From assembly GCF_006442205.1 (NCBI RefSeq), contig NZ_VFVR01000002.1, positions 62,001-126,000 on the forward strand: a DNA stretch of 64,000 nucleotides. The letters run 5' to 3'. The stretch is from Mesorhizobium sp. B2-3-12. Its GTDB lineage: Bacteria; Pseudomonadota; Alphaproteobacteria; Rhizobiales; Rhizobiaceae. The position numbers and the translations under genes were made by a program. Shown here piece by piece: positions 57,597 to 64,000 of this stretch. The notes under the pieces were generated by a model, which had not been told where the DNA came from, ran no database searches, and saw only the letters and a list, made by a program, of their open reading frames with translations. Each line of letters begins with the position of its first letter. Within the stretch, counting starts at the first letter, position 1.

Positions 57597-57617
57597 TGAT
57601 ATATTCTAGATATATCA
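57597..57617. promoter_or_regulatory. GntR operator 2, upstream of the GntR gene
   Basis: Inverted repeat TGATATAT-N5-ATATATCA directly before the GntR ribosome-binding site. Together with 57541-57552 it fits dual control of both divergent genes. Confidence 0.75.
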
Positions 57618-57628
57618 GGAGACCGCCT

Positions 57629-58288
57629 TTGATATCCATCGAAGCAAGCACCATGCCCGAGCCCGCGGCGGCCAGGGCCTACCGTGTCCTAGAACACATG
57701 ATCGTCACGCTCGAACTGGCGCCGGCGAGCTTTGTCACCGAGGGCTCCCTGATCGATCGGCTGGCGCTTGGCCGCACGCCGGTGCGCGAGGCGATCCAGC
57801 GGCTGGCCTGGGAGGGACTGCTCGATGTCAGGCCACGTGCCGGCATCGCCATCGCACCGCTGCATCCCGGCGACTGGCTGCGCGTGCTCGACGCAAGGCG
57901 CGGCGTCGAGGTGGTGCTCGCACGATCGGCCGCCCGCTTCGTCACCCGCGAGGCCGCCGACCTGTTTCACGAGGCCGCACTTGCCATGCAGAAGGCGGTC
58001 ATCTCGGGCAACGTGCTTGCCTTTATCCAGGCCGACAAGGCGCTCGACGACGCGCTGGCGCTGGCCGCCGACAACCCGTTCGCCGCGAGGCTGGCCGCCC
58101 CGTTGCAGACCCACAGCCGCCGCTTCTGGTTCCGCTACAAGGCCGACACCGGCCTGGCCGAATCCGCCGAGCACCATGTCGCGTTGATCCGGTCGATCCT
58201 GGACGGCGACGAGGAAGGCGCCGCCAAGGACGCCAAGAAGCTGATGGCGCTGCTGCGCGGCCATGCCGAGGTGGCTGCGACCCGATAG
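57629..58288 (+). CDS. GntR-family (FadR-type, FCD domain) transcriptional regulator
   Basis: A 219-residue repressor-type protein: N-terminal winged helix (L-A-L-G-R-T-P-V-R-E-A-I-Q-R-L-A) and an all-helical FCD ligand domain. I chose the TTG at 57629 since AGGAG precedes it at seven bases; the ATG at 57653 is an alternative without a ribosome-binding site. Divergent from the hydroxyproline genes, so it should sense hydroxyproline or a product. Confidence 0.9.
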   Translation: MISIEASTMPEPAAARAYRVLEHMIVTLELAPASFVTEGSLIDRLALGRTPVREAIQRLAWEGLLDVRPRAGIAIAPLHPGDWLRVLDARRGVEVVLARSAARFVTREAADLFHEAALAMQKAVISGNVLAFIQADKALDDALALAADNPFAARLAAPLQTHSRRFWFRYKADTGLAESAEHHVALIRSILDGDEEGAAKDAKKLMALLRGHAEVAATR

Positions 58289-58313
58289 CTGCGAGAGCGA
58301 GAAGGCTAATAGC

Positions 58314-58540
58314 TCAGGCGCCCGGCAAGGCCGCCTTGATCGTTGGGCTGTCCCAGCCCTCGCCGACCGACAGGATGCAACTCTGGCCCTTCGTGTCGGA
58401 AGCCAGAACCGTCCAGTGCCGTGATCGGAAACGAACACTTCGAGGACCACATTGGGATTGATCAGGCCGCGCCCGGCTTCGCTTTCGTGGAAGTTCTCCC
58501 GAGCGCTTTCACGATATCGGCGCGTGCCGCGCCGGTTCCA
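58314..58540 (-). pseudogene. decayed gene for a small secreted protein
   Basis: Three frames together read as one protein. Upstream: D-I-V-K-A-L-G, then (shifted) N-F-H-E-S-E-A-G-R-G-L-I-N-P-N-V-V-L-E-V-F-V-S-D-H-G, then (shifted) T-W-T-V-L-A-S-D-T-K-G-Q-S-C-I-L-S-V-G-E-G-W-D-S-P and a TGA at 58314-58316. At least two frameshifts (near 58400 and 58498) break it. The S-W-T-x-x-x-T-D-x-x-G-x-S-C pattern is common in small rhizobial exported proteins of unknown role. The 5' end is not recognisable. Confidence 0.7.
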
Positions 58541-58556
58541 TCACATTAGCGTTTGC

Positions 58557-58591
58557 AAAAACAAAAGGCCTAAGTCGGGGACTTAGGCCTT
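58557..58591 (-). terminator. mmsA terminator
   Basis: Perfect 12-bp stem AAGGCCTAAGTC-GGG-GACTTAGGCCTT followed on the minus strand by a T-rich run. It lies downstream of mmsA, beyond the duplicated segment. Confidence 0.88.
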
Positions 58592-58619
58592 GAGCAAAAT
58601 CGCGTCTTCTCGTTCGGCT

Positions 58620-58664
58620 TTAGTTCATCGTCGGGATGACGAACTAGGCACCGTCCTTGATGCC
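58620..58664 (-). repeat. direct repeat: partial copy of the mmsA 3' end
   Basis: 45 bp matching 58720-58764 at 42 positions, exactly 100 bp away. It still encodes the last codons of mmsA (I-K-D-G-A then F-V-I-P-T-M-N-stop), but a Glu codon has become TAG. Confidence 0.9.
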
Positions 58665-58719
58665 AGCCCGCGCGCCCGCGGCCGAAGGCGAGGACGCGCA
58701 GACCAAGAAAACGTCCGGC

Positions 58720-60216
58720 TTAGTTCATCGTTGGGATGACGAACTCGGCACCGTCCTTAATGCCGGACGGCCAGCGCGACGTCACCGTCTTGGTCTTGGT
58801 GTAGAAGCGGAAGGCGTCCGGGCCATGCTGGTTGAGGTCGCCGAAGGAAGATGCTTTCCAGCCGCCGAACGTGTAGTAGGCAATCGGCACCGGGATCGGC
58901 ACGTTGACGCCGACCATGCCGACCTGGACCCTGGAAGCAAAGTCACGCGCGGCATCGCCGTCGCGGGTGAAGATGGCGACGCCATTGCCCATTTCGTGGT
59001 CGTTGGCGAGCTTGATCGCATCCTCGTAACGCGGCGCCCGCACCACCGAGAGCACCGGTCCGAAGATTTCTTCCTTGTATATGCGCATGTCCGCGGTCAC
59101 GTTGTCGAACAGGCAGCCGCCCATATAGTAGCCGTCCTCATAGCCCTGCATCTTGAAGCCGCGGCCGTCGACGACGAGCTTGGCGCCTTCCTTGACGCCG
59201 GTGTCGACGTAACCCTTGACGCGCTCCAGCGCCTGCGCCGTCACCAGCGGGCCGAAATCGGCGGCCGAATCCGTCGAGGGACCGACCTTCAGGCTCTCGA
59301 CGCGCGGGATCAGCTTTTCCATCAGCCGGTCGGCGGTATCGTTGCCGACCGGGACGGCGACCGAGATCGCCATGCAGCGCTCGCCAGCCGAACCGTAGCC
59401 GGCGCCGATCAGTGCGTCGACGGTCTGGTCCATGTCGGCGTCGGGCATGATGATCATGTGGTTCTTGGCGCCGCCGAAGCACTGCACGCGCTTGCCCGCC
59501 GCAGTACCGCGCGAATAGATGTAATGGGCGATCGGCGTCGAGCCGACAAAGCCGACGGCCTTGATATCGGGATCGTCGAGGATGGCGTCGACCACTTCCT
59601 TGTCGCCGTTGACGACATTGAGGATGCCGGCGGGCAGCCCGGCTTCGAGGAACAGTTCGGCGATGCGCATCGGCACGCCCGGATCACGCTCGGACGGCTT
59701 GAGGATGAAGGCGTTGCCGCAGGCGATGGCCGGTGCGATCTTCCACAGCGGGATCATGGCCGGAAAATTGAACGGCGTGATGCCGGCGACGACGCCGAGC
59801 GGCTGGCGCATCGAATAGACGTCGATGCCGGGGCCGGCGCCGTCGGTGAACTCGCCCTTCATCATGTGCGGCGCGCCGATGCAGACCTCGACCACTTCGA
59901 GGCCGCGCTGGATGTCGCCCTTGGCGTCGGCGATGGTCTTGCCATGTTCGCGCGCCAGGATGTCGGCCAGTTCGTCATAGTCGCGGGCGACCAGTTCGAG
60001 AAACTTCATCAGCACGCGCACGCGGCGCTGCGGGTTGGTGGCCGCCCATTTCGGCTGCGCCGCCTTGGCGTTCTCGACCGCCGCGCGCAGTTCCGCCTGC
60101 GAGGCCAGCGCCACCGTGCCGCGCACCGTGCCGTCCATCGGCTGCATCACGTCCTGCTTGCGGCCGCTGGTGCCGGCGACATGCTTGCCGCCGATGTAAT
60201 GACCGTACTCGATCAT
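58720..60216 (-). CDS. mmsA: CoA-acylating methylmalonate-semialdehyde dehydrogenase
   Basis: A 498-residue aldehyde dehydrogenase. The catalytic Cys is in G-S-A-G-E-R-C-M-A-I-S, and P-F-N-F-P-A-M-I-P-L and G-G-A-K-N-H-M-I-I-M-P-D-A-D mark the MmsA group, which uses CoA instead of water. It makes propionyl-CoA in valine and inositol breakdown. GGGAGAG precedes the ATG. Its final 45 bp are repeated downstream. Divergent LysR gene probably regulates it. Confidence 0.96.
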   Translation of the reverse strand: MIEYGHYIGGKHVAGTSGRKQDVMQPMDGTVRGTVALASQAELRAAVENAKAAQPKWAATNPQRRVRVLMKFLELVARDYDELADILAREHGKTIADAKGDIQRGLEVVEVCIGAPHMMKGEFTDGAGPGIDVYSMRQPLGVVAGITPFNFPAMIPLWKIAPAIACGNAFILKPSERDPGVPMRIAELFLEAGLPAGILNVVNGDKEVVDAILDDPDIKAVGFVGSTPIAHYIYSRGTAAGKRVQCFGGAKNHMIIMPDADMDQTVDALIGAGYGSAGERCMAISVAVPVGNDTADRLMEKLIPRVESLKVGPSTDSAADFGPLVTAQALERVKGYVDTGVKEGAKLVVDGRGFKMQGYEDGYYMGGCLFDNVTADMRIYKEEIFGPVLSVVRAPRYEDAIKLANDHEMGNGVAIFTRDGDAARDFASRVQVGMVGVNVPIPVPIAYYTFGGWKASSFGDLNQHGPDAFRFYTKTKTVTSRWPSGIKDGAEFVIPTMN

Positions 60217-60313
60217 GATTTCTCTCCCTGGGTTTGATGATGATGCATTGTCCGCCTTTGCGCGGGCGATGGCAACGCGAGGGAGATCGCAACCGTTGTG
60301 CGAAAAATAGACA

Positions 60314-60342
60314 GCGGCAGTTGATTGTGCATTAATTGCCGC
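60314..60342. promoter_or_regulatory. candidate LysR-type operator in the mmsA/LysR gap
   Basis: GCGGCAGTT-N11-AATTGCCGC, 8 of 9 pairs, 27 bp upstream of the LysR start and about 100 bp from the mmsA start, within the 153-bp divergent gap. Confidence 0.5.
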
Positions 60343-60369
60343 AAATGACGCTTATCGTCGGGAGGGTAG

Positions 60370-61251
60370 ATGAACTGGGATGACGTCCGCATCTTTCTCG
60401 CCGTGGCGCGTGCCGGCCAGATCCTGGGTGCGGCCAAACGCCTGGAGCTCAACCACGCCACCGTCTCGCGCCGCATCGCGGCCCTTGAAGAGGCGCTCAG
60501 GACAAAACTCTTCCGCCGGCTGACCACCGGCAGCGAACTGACGCCGGCCGGCGAGCGCTTCCTGGACATCGCCGAGCGCATGGAAGGCGACATGATCGCC
60601 GCGCGCTCGACCATATCGGGCGAGGGCGACGATGTTTCAGGAACCGTGCGCATCGGCGCGCCCGACGGCTTCGGCGTCGCCTTCCTGGCCAAGCGCCTGG
60701 GCGAGCTCACCGCCCTTCACCGCGAACTCACCATCCAGCTCGTGCCGGTGCCGCGCTCCTTCTCGCTGTCGCGGCGCGAGGCCGATATCGCGATCACCGT
60801 CGAGCGGCCGACCGAAGGGCGGCTGGTCGCGAGCAAGCTGGTCGACTATACCCTCGGGCTGTTCGCCGCGCGCGCCTATGCCGAAGCCAATGGCTTGCCC
60901 AAAACCGCCGCCGATCTTGGCCAGCACACTCTCATCGGTTATGTGCCGGACCTCATCGTCAGCCCCTCGCTCGATTATGCCGCCGAGTTCAGCGCCGACT
61001 GGCATACCAGCTTTGCCATATCCTCGGCGCTCGGCCAGGCCGAGGCCGTGCGTTCGGGCGCCGGCATCGGCATCCTGCACACCTTCGTCGCCCGCTCGAT
61101 GCCGGAACTGGTGCCGGTCGACATCGTCGCGCCTATCCGCCGCGCCTACTGGCTGGTCTATCACGAATCGGTGAGGCCGCTGCGCCGCGTCCAGATCGTC
61201 GCCAGCTTCATCACCAAGGCGGTGGAGCGGGAACGGGGCCTGTTCCTGTGA
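60370..61251 (+). CDS. LysR-family transcriptional regulator (next to mmsA)
   Basis: A 293-residue regulator: helix-turn-helix F-L-A-V-A-R-A-G-Q-I-L-G-A-A-K-R-L-E-L-N-H-A-T-V-S-R, followed by a substrate-binding-like domain. GGGAGG precedes the ATG. Divergent from mmsA, so likely its regulator. Confidence 0.93.
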   Translation: MNWDDVRIFLAVARAGQILGAAKRLELNHATVSRRIAALEEALRTKLFRRLTTGSELTPAGERFLDIAERMEGDMIAARSTISGEGDDVSGTVRIGAPDGFGVAFLAKRLGELTALHRELTIQLVPVPRSFSLSRREADIAITVERPTEGRLVASKLVDYTLGLFAARAYAEANGLPKTAADLGQHTLIGYVPDLIVSPSLDYAAEFSADWHTSFAISSALGQAEAVRSGAGIGILHTFVARSMPELVPVDIVAPIRRAYWLVYHESVRPLRRVQIVASFITKAVERERGLFL

Positions 61252-61281
61252 ACCCAAAAATCTGGAAGCACTGCGCGCAGG

Positions 61282-61851
61282 TCAGGGCGGGTCCAGGATG
61301 AACGAATTGACCACACGCTCTGCTTTGTCCGCGAGCGGCGTCCACATCTGCGCCACTTGCTCGGCACTTTGGCCCATCACGGAGCAGTTCACATAGCCGT
61401 AACTCGCGCCCCGAACCGAAAACGCGAATCTGGAATGGCCATGGATGGTCGTGTCCTGGCTGAGAACCGTGAACTTCGCGTCCGCAAGGCGCACAGGGTA
61501 GCCATCGGGGAACGTCGAGAGCCTGTCATTGCTGAAATCGGCCGTGTTGAATGAGGGCCCGAATGTCTTCTTCCAATTGTCCATCGACCAGCCTTCGATG
61601 TATTCGCGCGTACTGGATTGCGAGTTCGCTGCCGAACGATCGTAAATTGAGGCCGATACCATGCAGGTCAGATCGGCGGACACCACGCTCAGCTTTATCT
61701 CTTCATCGGAAGGCGATTGGATGGTCCAGTCCGAGGGAAAGGTCAGCGAGAACCCGTTCTTCTGATCATGAAAGGTCTTGTCTTCCGCATTGGCTGCAAA
61801 AGTACAGGACAGAGTTGCAAGAGTGGTAATCGCAAAGCTTAAACGTATCAT
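61282..61851 (-). CDS. secreted protein of unknown function
   Basis: A 189-residue protein with signal peptide (1-22, ending A-N-A/E). The mature part begins H-D-Q-K-N-G-F-S-L-T-F-P-S-D-W, a pattern of PsbP-like/DUF1795 lipoproteins and periplasmic proteins. Two Cys (D-L-T-C-M; V-N-C-S-V) may form a disulfide. The divergent neighbour is the PLA2-like lipoprotein, 185 bp away. Confidence 0.75.
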   Translation of the reverse strand: MIRLSFAITTLATLSCTFAANAEDKTFHDQKNGFSLTFPSDWTIQSPSDEEIKLSVVSADLTCMVSASIYDRSAANSQSSTREYIEGWSMDNWKKTFGPSFNTADFSNDRLSTFPDGYPVRLADAKFTVLSQDTTIHGHSRFAFSVRGASYGYVNCSVMGQSAEQVAQMWTPLADKAERVVNSFILDPP

Positions 61852-62036
61852 CGGTGCTTTCGAATGCCTGGCCGGAATGTCCGTATGGGAGATGTCACCT
61901 TAGCATATCACGATCAGGCGACATCCGCCGCCTTTTCCTTGCCACAAAACCGGCCTGTGTGGCATCAGGCGTGCGGTCGTCAGCCATCGGCAGGGCCACC
62001 GGGTGGGAATCTTTCAGAAAGCTGGCGCGGATAGAC

Positions 62037-62480
62037 ATGCGAGCCCATCTTGCCATCCTGCCGCTGCTTCTCGTCTCCGCATGCGCCAATCCATGGACGA
62101 AAGTACCGGAAGCCGAATTGCCCAAGCCGATCCGCTACGCCATGGCCCGTCCCTCGCCTTTCGTCATCGGCAATTATTGCGGTCCCGGCACCCGCACCGG
62201 CGATCTGTCGGCCCGACCCGTCGATCGCCTCGACGCGGTCTGCCGAACCCATGACGCCTGCTACATCGCCCAACACGACCATTGCGCCTGTGACGGCGCC
62301 CTCGTCGCCTCGGCGCGGGCCATCCGCGACGACAAGACGGCATCCCGCAAGATGCGCGACGAGGCAGAATTACTGATCGCCACTTTTGCCATTCCGGTGT
62401 GCAAAGTCTTCCCACATGGTTTCATGCCGCCGCGCGACCCGGCGCAGCTGAGTGCCATGAAGGCCGGAGCCGCCGGGTGA
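62037..62480 (+). CDS. phospholipase A2-like lipoprotein
   Basis: A 147-residue lipoprotein with lipobox V-S-A-C (acylated Cys 16). The mature part has G-N-Y-C-G-P-G-T, a Ca-loop-like pattern, then C-R-T-H-D-A-C-Y, the Cys-x-x-His-Asp-x-Cys core of secreted phospholipase A2, and a further C-A-C-D. Catalytic His and Asp are both kept. Start chosen at ATG 62037 for the lipoprotein signal, although the ribosome-binding site is weak. The next gene starts in its stop codon (GTGA). Confidence 0.8.
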   Translation: MRAHLAILPLLLVSACANPWTKVPEAELPKPIRYAMARPSPFVIGNYCGPGTRTGDLSARPVDRLDAVCRTHDACYIAQHDHCACDGALVASARAIRDDKTASRKMRDEAELLIATFAIPVCKVFPHGFMPPRDPAQLSAMKAGAAG

Positions 62481-64000
62481 ACAGCCGCCCGTCGATCCTC
62501 CCCGCTTTGTTGGCGCTCGCGGTCCTCGCCGGCTGTGCCGGCGCGGGCCGCAATGGCTGCGCCCTAATGCCGGGACAGGAGGGCTGCGCGCGGCCCTCGC
62601 TGTCGGCCGGCACATCCGGCCCCCAGGTGGCGGCCGCGCAGTTTTTTGGGGATGCCGCTACCAGCGATTACGAGAAGCGGTTCCTGGCGCTGCTCGCCAA
62701 CAACGAGCTCGGCGCCATGGACCGTGCCAACGGCACCGGTCCGTTCGGGCGCAACCGGCGCGATGTCCAGAACCGCGACTTCCAGGCAACATATTCGACG
62801 CTGCGGCAACTGGCCGGACCGGTTGCCAAGGCGCATCTGCCGCCGGCCAGTGAAGGCAGCGGCGACGGCCGGTTCGATGCCCGCTGGCGGGCGTCGCGGC
62901 AGACGCTCTACATCGACGCGGCGGCGCGGCCCTCGGCCCCCAAGACGTTCGATTTTTCCGGCCTGCAGGCACGCAGCACCGAGATCGTTGTGCGCCAGGC
63001 GGGCAAGCAGCCGGCCGACATCGAGGGCACCTGCGACGGCGCCTTGGCGATCCGTGCCGCCGGAGCCTCGCGCACCATTACCGCTGGCGCGGCATTCCGC
63101 TTTCGCCTGTCCGGCGAGGATGACACGGTCAGCCTGTTCCCAAGCGACAGCCTGAACCGGTGCACGGCAAAGGTCCGCTCCAGCCTTGCACCCACGGGCG
63201 CGCCGCTCACCATCCGCCGCGAAGAGACCGCCGATCCGGCGCTCGCCGCCCTGGACAGCCGCTACCAGCGCTGCCCGATTCCCAGCGGTGCCGGCCTCGA
63301 CGCGCTCGAGCGCGCCTTCTATGCCAGCCGCTGGCTGTCGCAGACCTGCGCGCTACCGTTGGGGGACCCCAAACTGCTGCGCAAGTCGCGCGACGGCTTC
63401 AACGCCAAGGTCGAGGCGCTGATGGGCGCGCCGTTATCCGACGCAGCCATAGACAAGGGCGATCCGGAACTGCCGCTCGATTTCTCGCACGCGCCAAGGC
63501 TGAAGCTGATCTATCTGTCCTCGCTCGAATTCAAGGCCGACTTTACCGGGCGCATCATCGAGCGGCTGATCCGCCACCACGCCGCGCTCGGCACCAAGGT
63601 GCGCATCATGGTCACCGATGTGCTGGAGCGCGACAAGGATGACGCCATGCTGCACCGGCTGGCGGCGGAATTCCCCAATGTCGAGCTGCAGGAATATCGC
63701 TGGCGGGCCGATCATGGCGCGCCGATCGACGAGCAGATTTCACAATTGCACAAGGTCCTTCATATCAAGATGCTGGCGACGCTGGCGCGGGATCCCGCGC
63801 GTTCGCGCGTCATCATCGGCGGCCGCAACATCCATGACGGTTTTCTGTTCCACCAACCGATCGACCTGTCCCGCTATCCGGACCTCGAGCAATACGGCAA
63901 GACCGACGGCCTTTCGCTGAACTACTATTCGAACTGGAGCGACTTCGACATCGAGTTCGCCAACCAGGCGACGGTCGAGACGCTCGCCGCGCATCTGTCG
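62477..64000 (+). CDS. phospholipase D-like lipoprotein (cut by window edge)
   Basis: Open from the GTG at 62477 through the right edge, 508 codons. Lipobox L-A-G-C with Cys 20. A long N-terminal region precedes the PLD-like part (from about residue 330: L-K-L-I-Y-L-S-S-L-E-F, G-T-K-V-R-I-M-V-T-D-V-L, and near the end L-H-I-K-M ... V-I-I-G-G-R-N-I-H-D-G-F). His and Lys of the first HKD motif are present in H-I-K-M, but the expected Asp is not obvious. It overlaps the PLA2-like gene by four bases. Confidence 0.82.
   Translation, partial: MNSRPSILPALLALAVLAGCAGAGRNGCALMPGQEGCARPSLSAGTSGPQVAAAQFFGDAATSDYEKRFLALLANNELGAMDRANGTGPFGRNRRDVQNRDFQATYSTLRQLAGPVAKAHLPPASEGSGDGRFDARWRASRQTLYIDAAARPSAPKTFDFSGLQARSTEIVVRQAGKQPADIEGTCDGALAIRAAGASRTITAGAAFRFRLSGEDDTVSLFPSDSLNRCTAKVRSSLAPTGAPLTIRREETADPALAALDSRYQRCPIPSGAGLDALERAFYASRWLSQTCALPLGDPKLLRKSRDGFNAKVEALMGAPLSDAAIDKGDPELPLDFSHAPRLKLIYLSSLEFKADFTGRIIERLIRHHAALGTKVRIMVTDVLERDKDDAMLHRLAAEFPNVELQEYRWRADHGAPIDEQISQLHKVLHIKMLATLARDPARSRVIIGGRNIHDGFLFHQPIDLSRYPDLEQYGKTDGLSLNYYSNWSDFDIEFANQATVETLAAHLS

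Noticed and set aside
58657..60237. 526-codon plus-strand ORF over mmsA
   Set aside because: Antisense shadow of mmsA, with the Asp/Gly/His-rich pattern of a reverse frame.

Overview
The window is a high-GC alphaproteobacterial chromosome segment that looks like Mesorhizobium or a close relative (Hyphomicrobiales, Phyllobacteriaceae). Grounds for this: a tolQRAB-pal block next to ruvCAB, RcdA (DUF1465) and GapR (DUF2312) genes, a 1152-residue rhizobial-type pyruvate carboxylase starting at TTG, a 6S RNA next to a 5-formyl-THF cyclo-ligase, two TTAA-N7-TTAA CtrA boxes, and a hydroxyproline/branched-chain amino acid catabolic region. I see no rRNA, tRNA, CRISPR, prophage or transposase gene. 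Most of it is ordinary core chromosome with small accessory inserts.

Layout. 1-5404 (minus): pal (cut by the edge), an inverted-repeat-flanked four-helix-bundle gene, tolB, tolA, tolR, tolQ and the ybgC thioesterase. 5458-7613: a secreted GH5 glycosidase and a Tat-exported phosphoesterase. 7779-11444 (minus): ruvC, ruvA and ruvB, each pair separated by a complete VapBC toxin-antitoxin module. 11538-12837: rcdA, a candidate ~100-nt sRNA and two perfect CtrA boxes. 13173-20385: transporters, a methyltransferase, an Lrp regulator, a thiamine-phosphate-synthase-like protein, a SEL1 protein, efp and an inositol monophosphatase. 20524-31931: a hemolysin-III protein, a MotA/MotB-like pair, an M32 carboxypeptidase, an MsbA-type exporter, rpmE, a TetR/DUF1772 pair, a SelW-like protein, a YebC regulator and ArsR. 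31983-36703: a SRPBCC-VOC-SRPBCC operon, a decayed brnTA module, TerC, YmdB-type phosphoesterase, 5-FCL, 6S RNA and a DUF4345 protein.

36850-43596: a MoxR ATPase and its likely VWA partner, separated by an MFS/LysR pair and a GNAT gene; then msrB, two hypotheticals and gapR. 43757-53865 (minus): pyc and a livHMGF-DUF6867-livK uptake operon in which LivG carries a long Lys/Ala/Pro linker and a helix-hairpin-helix domain. 54202-58288: a trans-4-hydroxyproline degradation operon (DapA-family deaminase, FAD dehydrogenase, epimerase) facing a GntR regulator, with two matching operator palindromes. 58314-61251: a decayed gene fragment, a 45-bp duplication of the mmsA 3' end, mmsA and a divergent LysR gene. 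61282-64000: a secreted protein, then two overlapping lipoprotein genes, phospholipase A2-like and phospholipase D-like, the last cut by the right edge.

The best candidates for something undescribed are: (i) the 31/33-bp inverted repeat around the lone four-helix-bundle gene between pal and tolB; (ii) the CtrA-box-driven sRNA beside rcdA; (iii) two different VapBC modules inside ruvCAB, one overlapping ruvB; (iv) the LivG-HhH fusion; (v) the PLA2-like/PLD-like lipoprotein operon. All calls come from reading the sequence; no database search was run.
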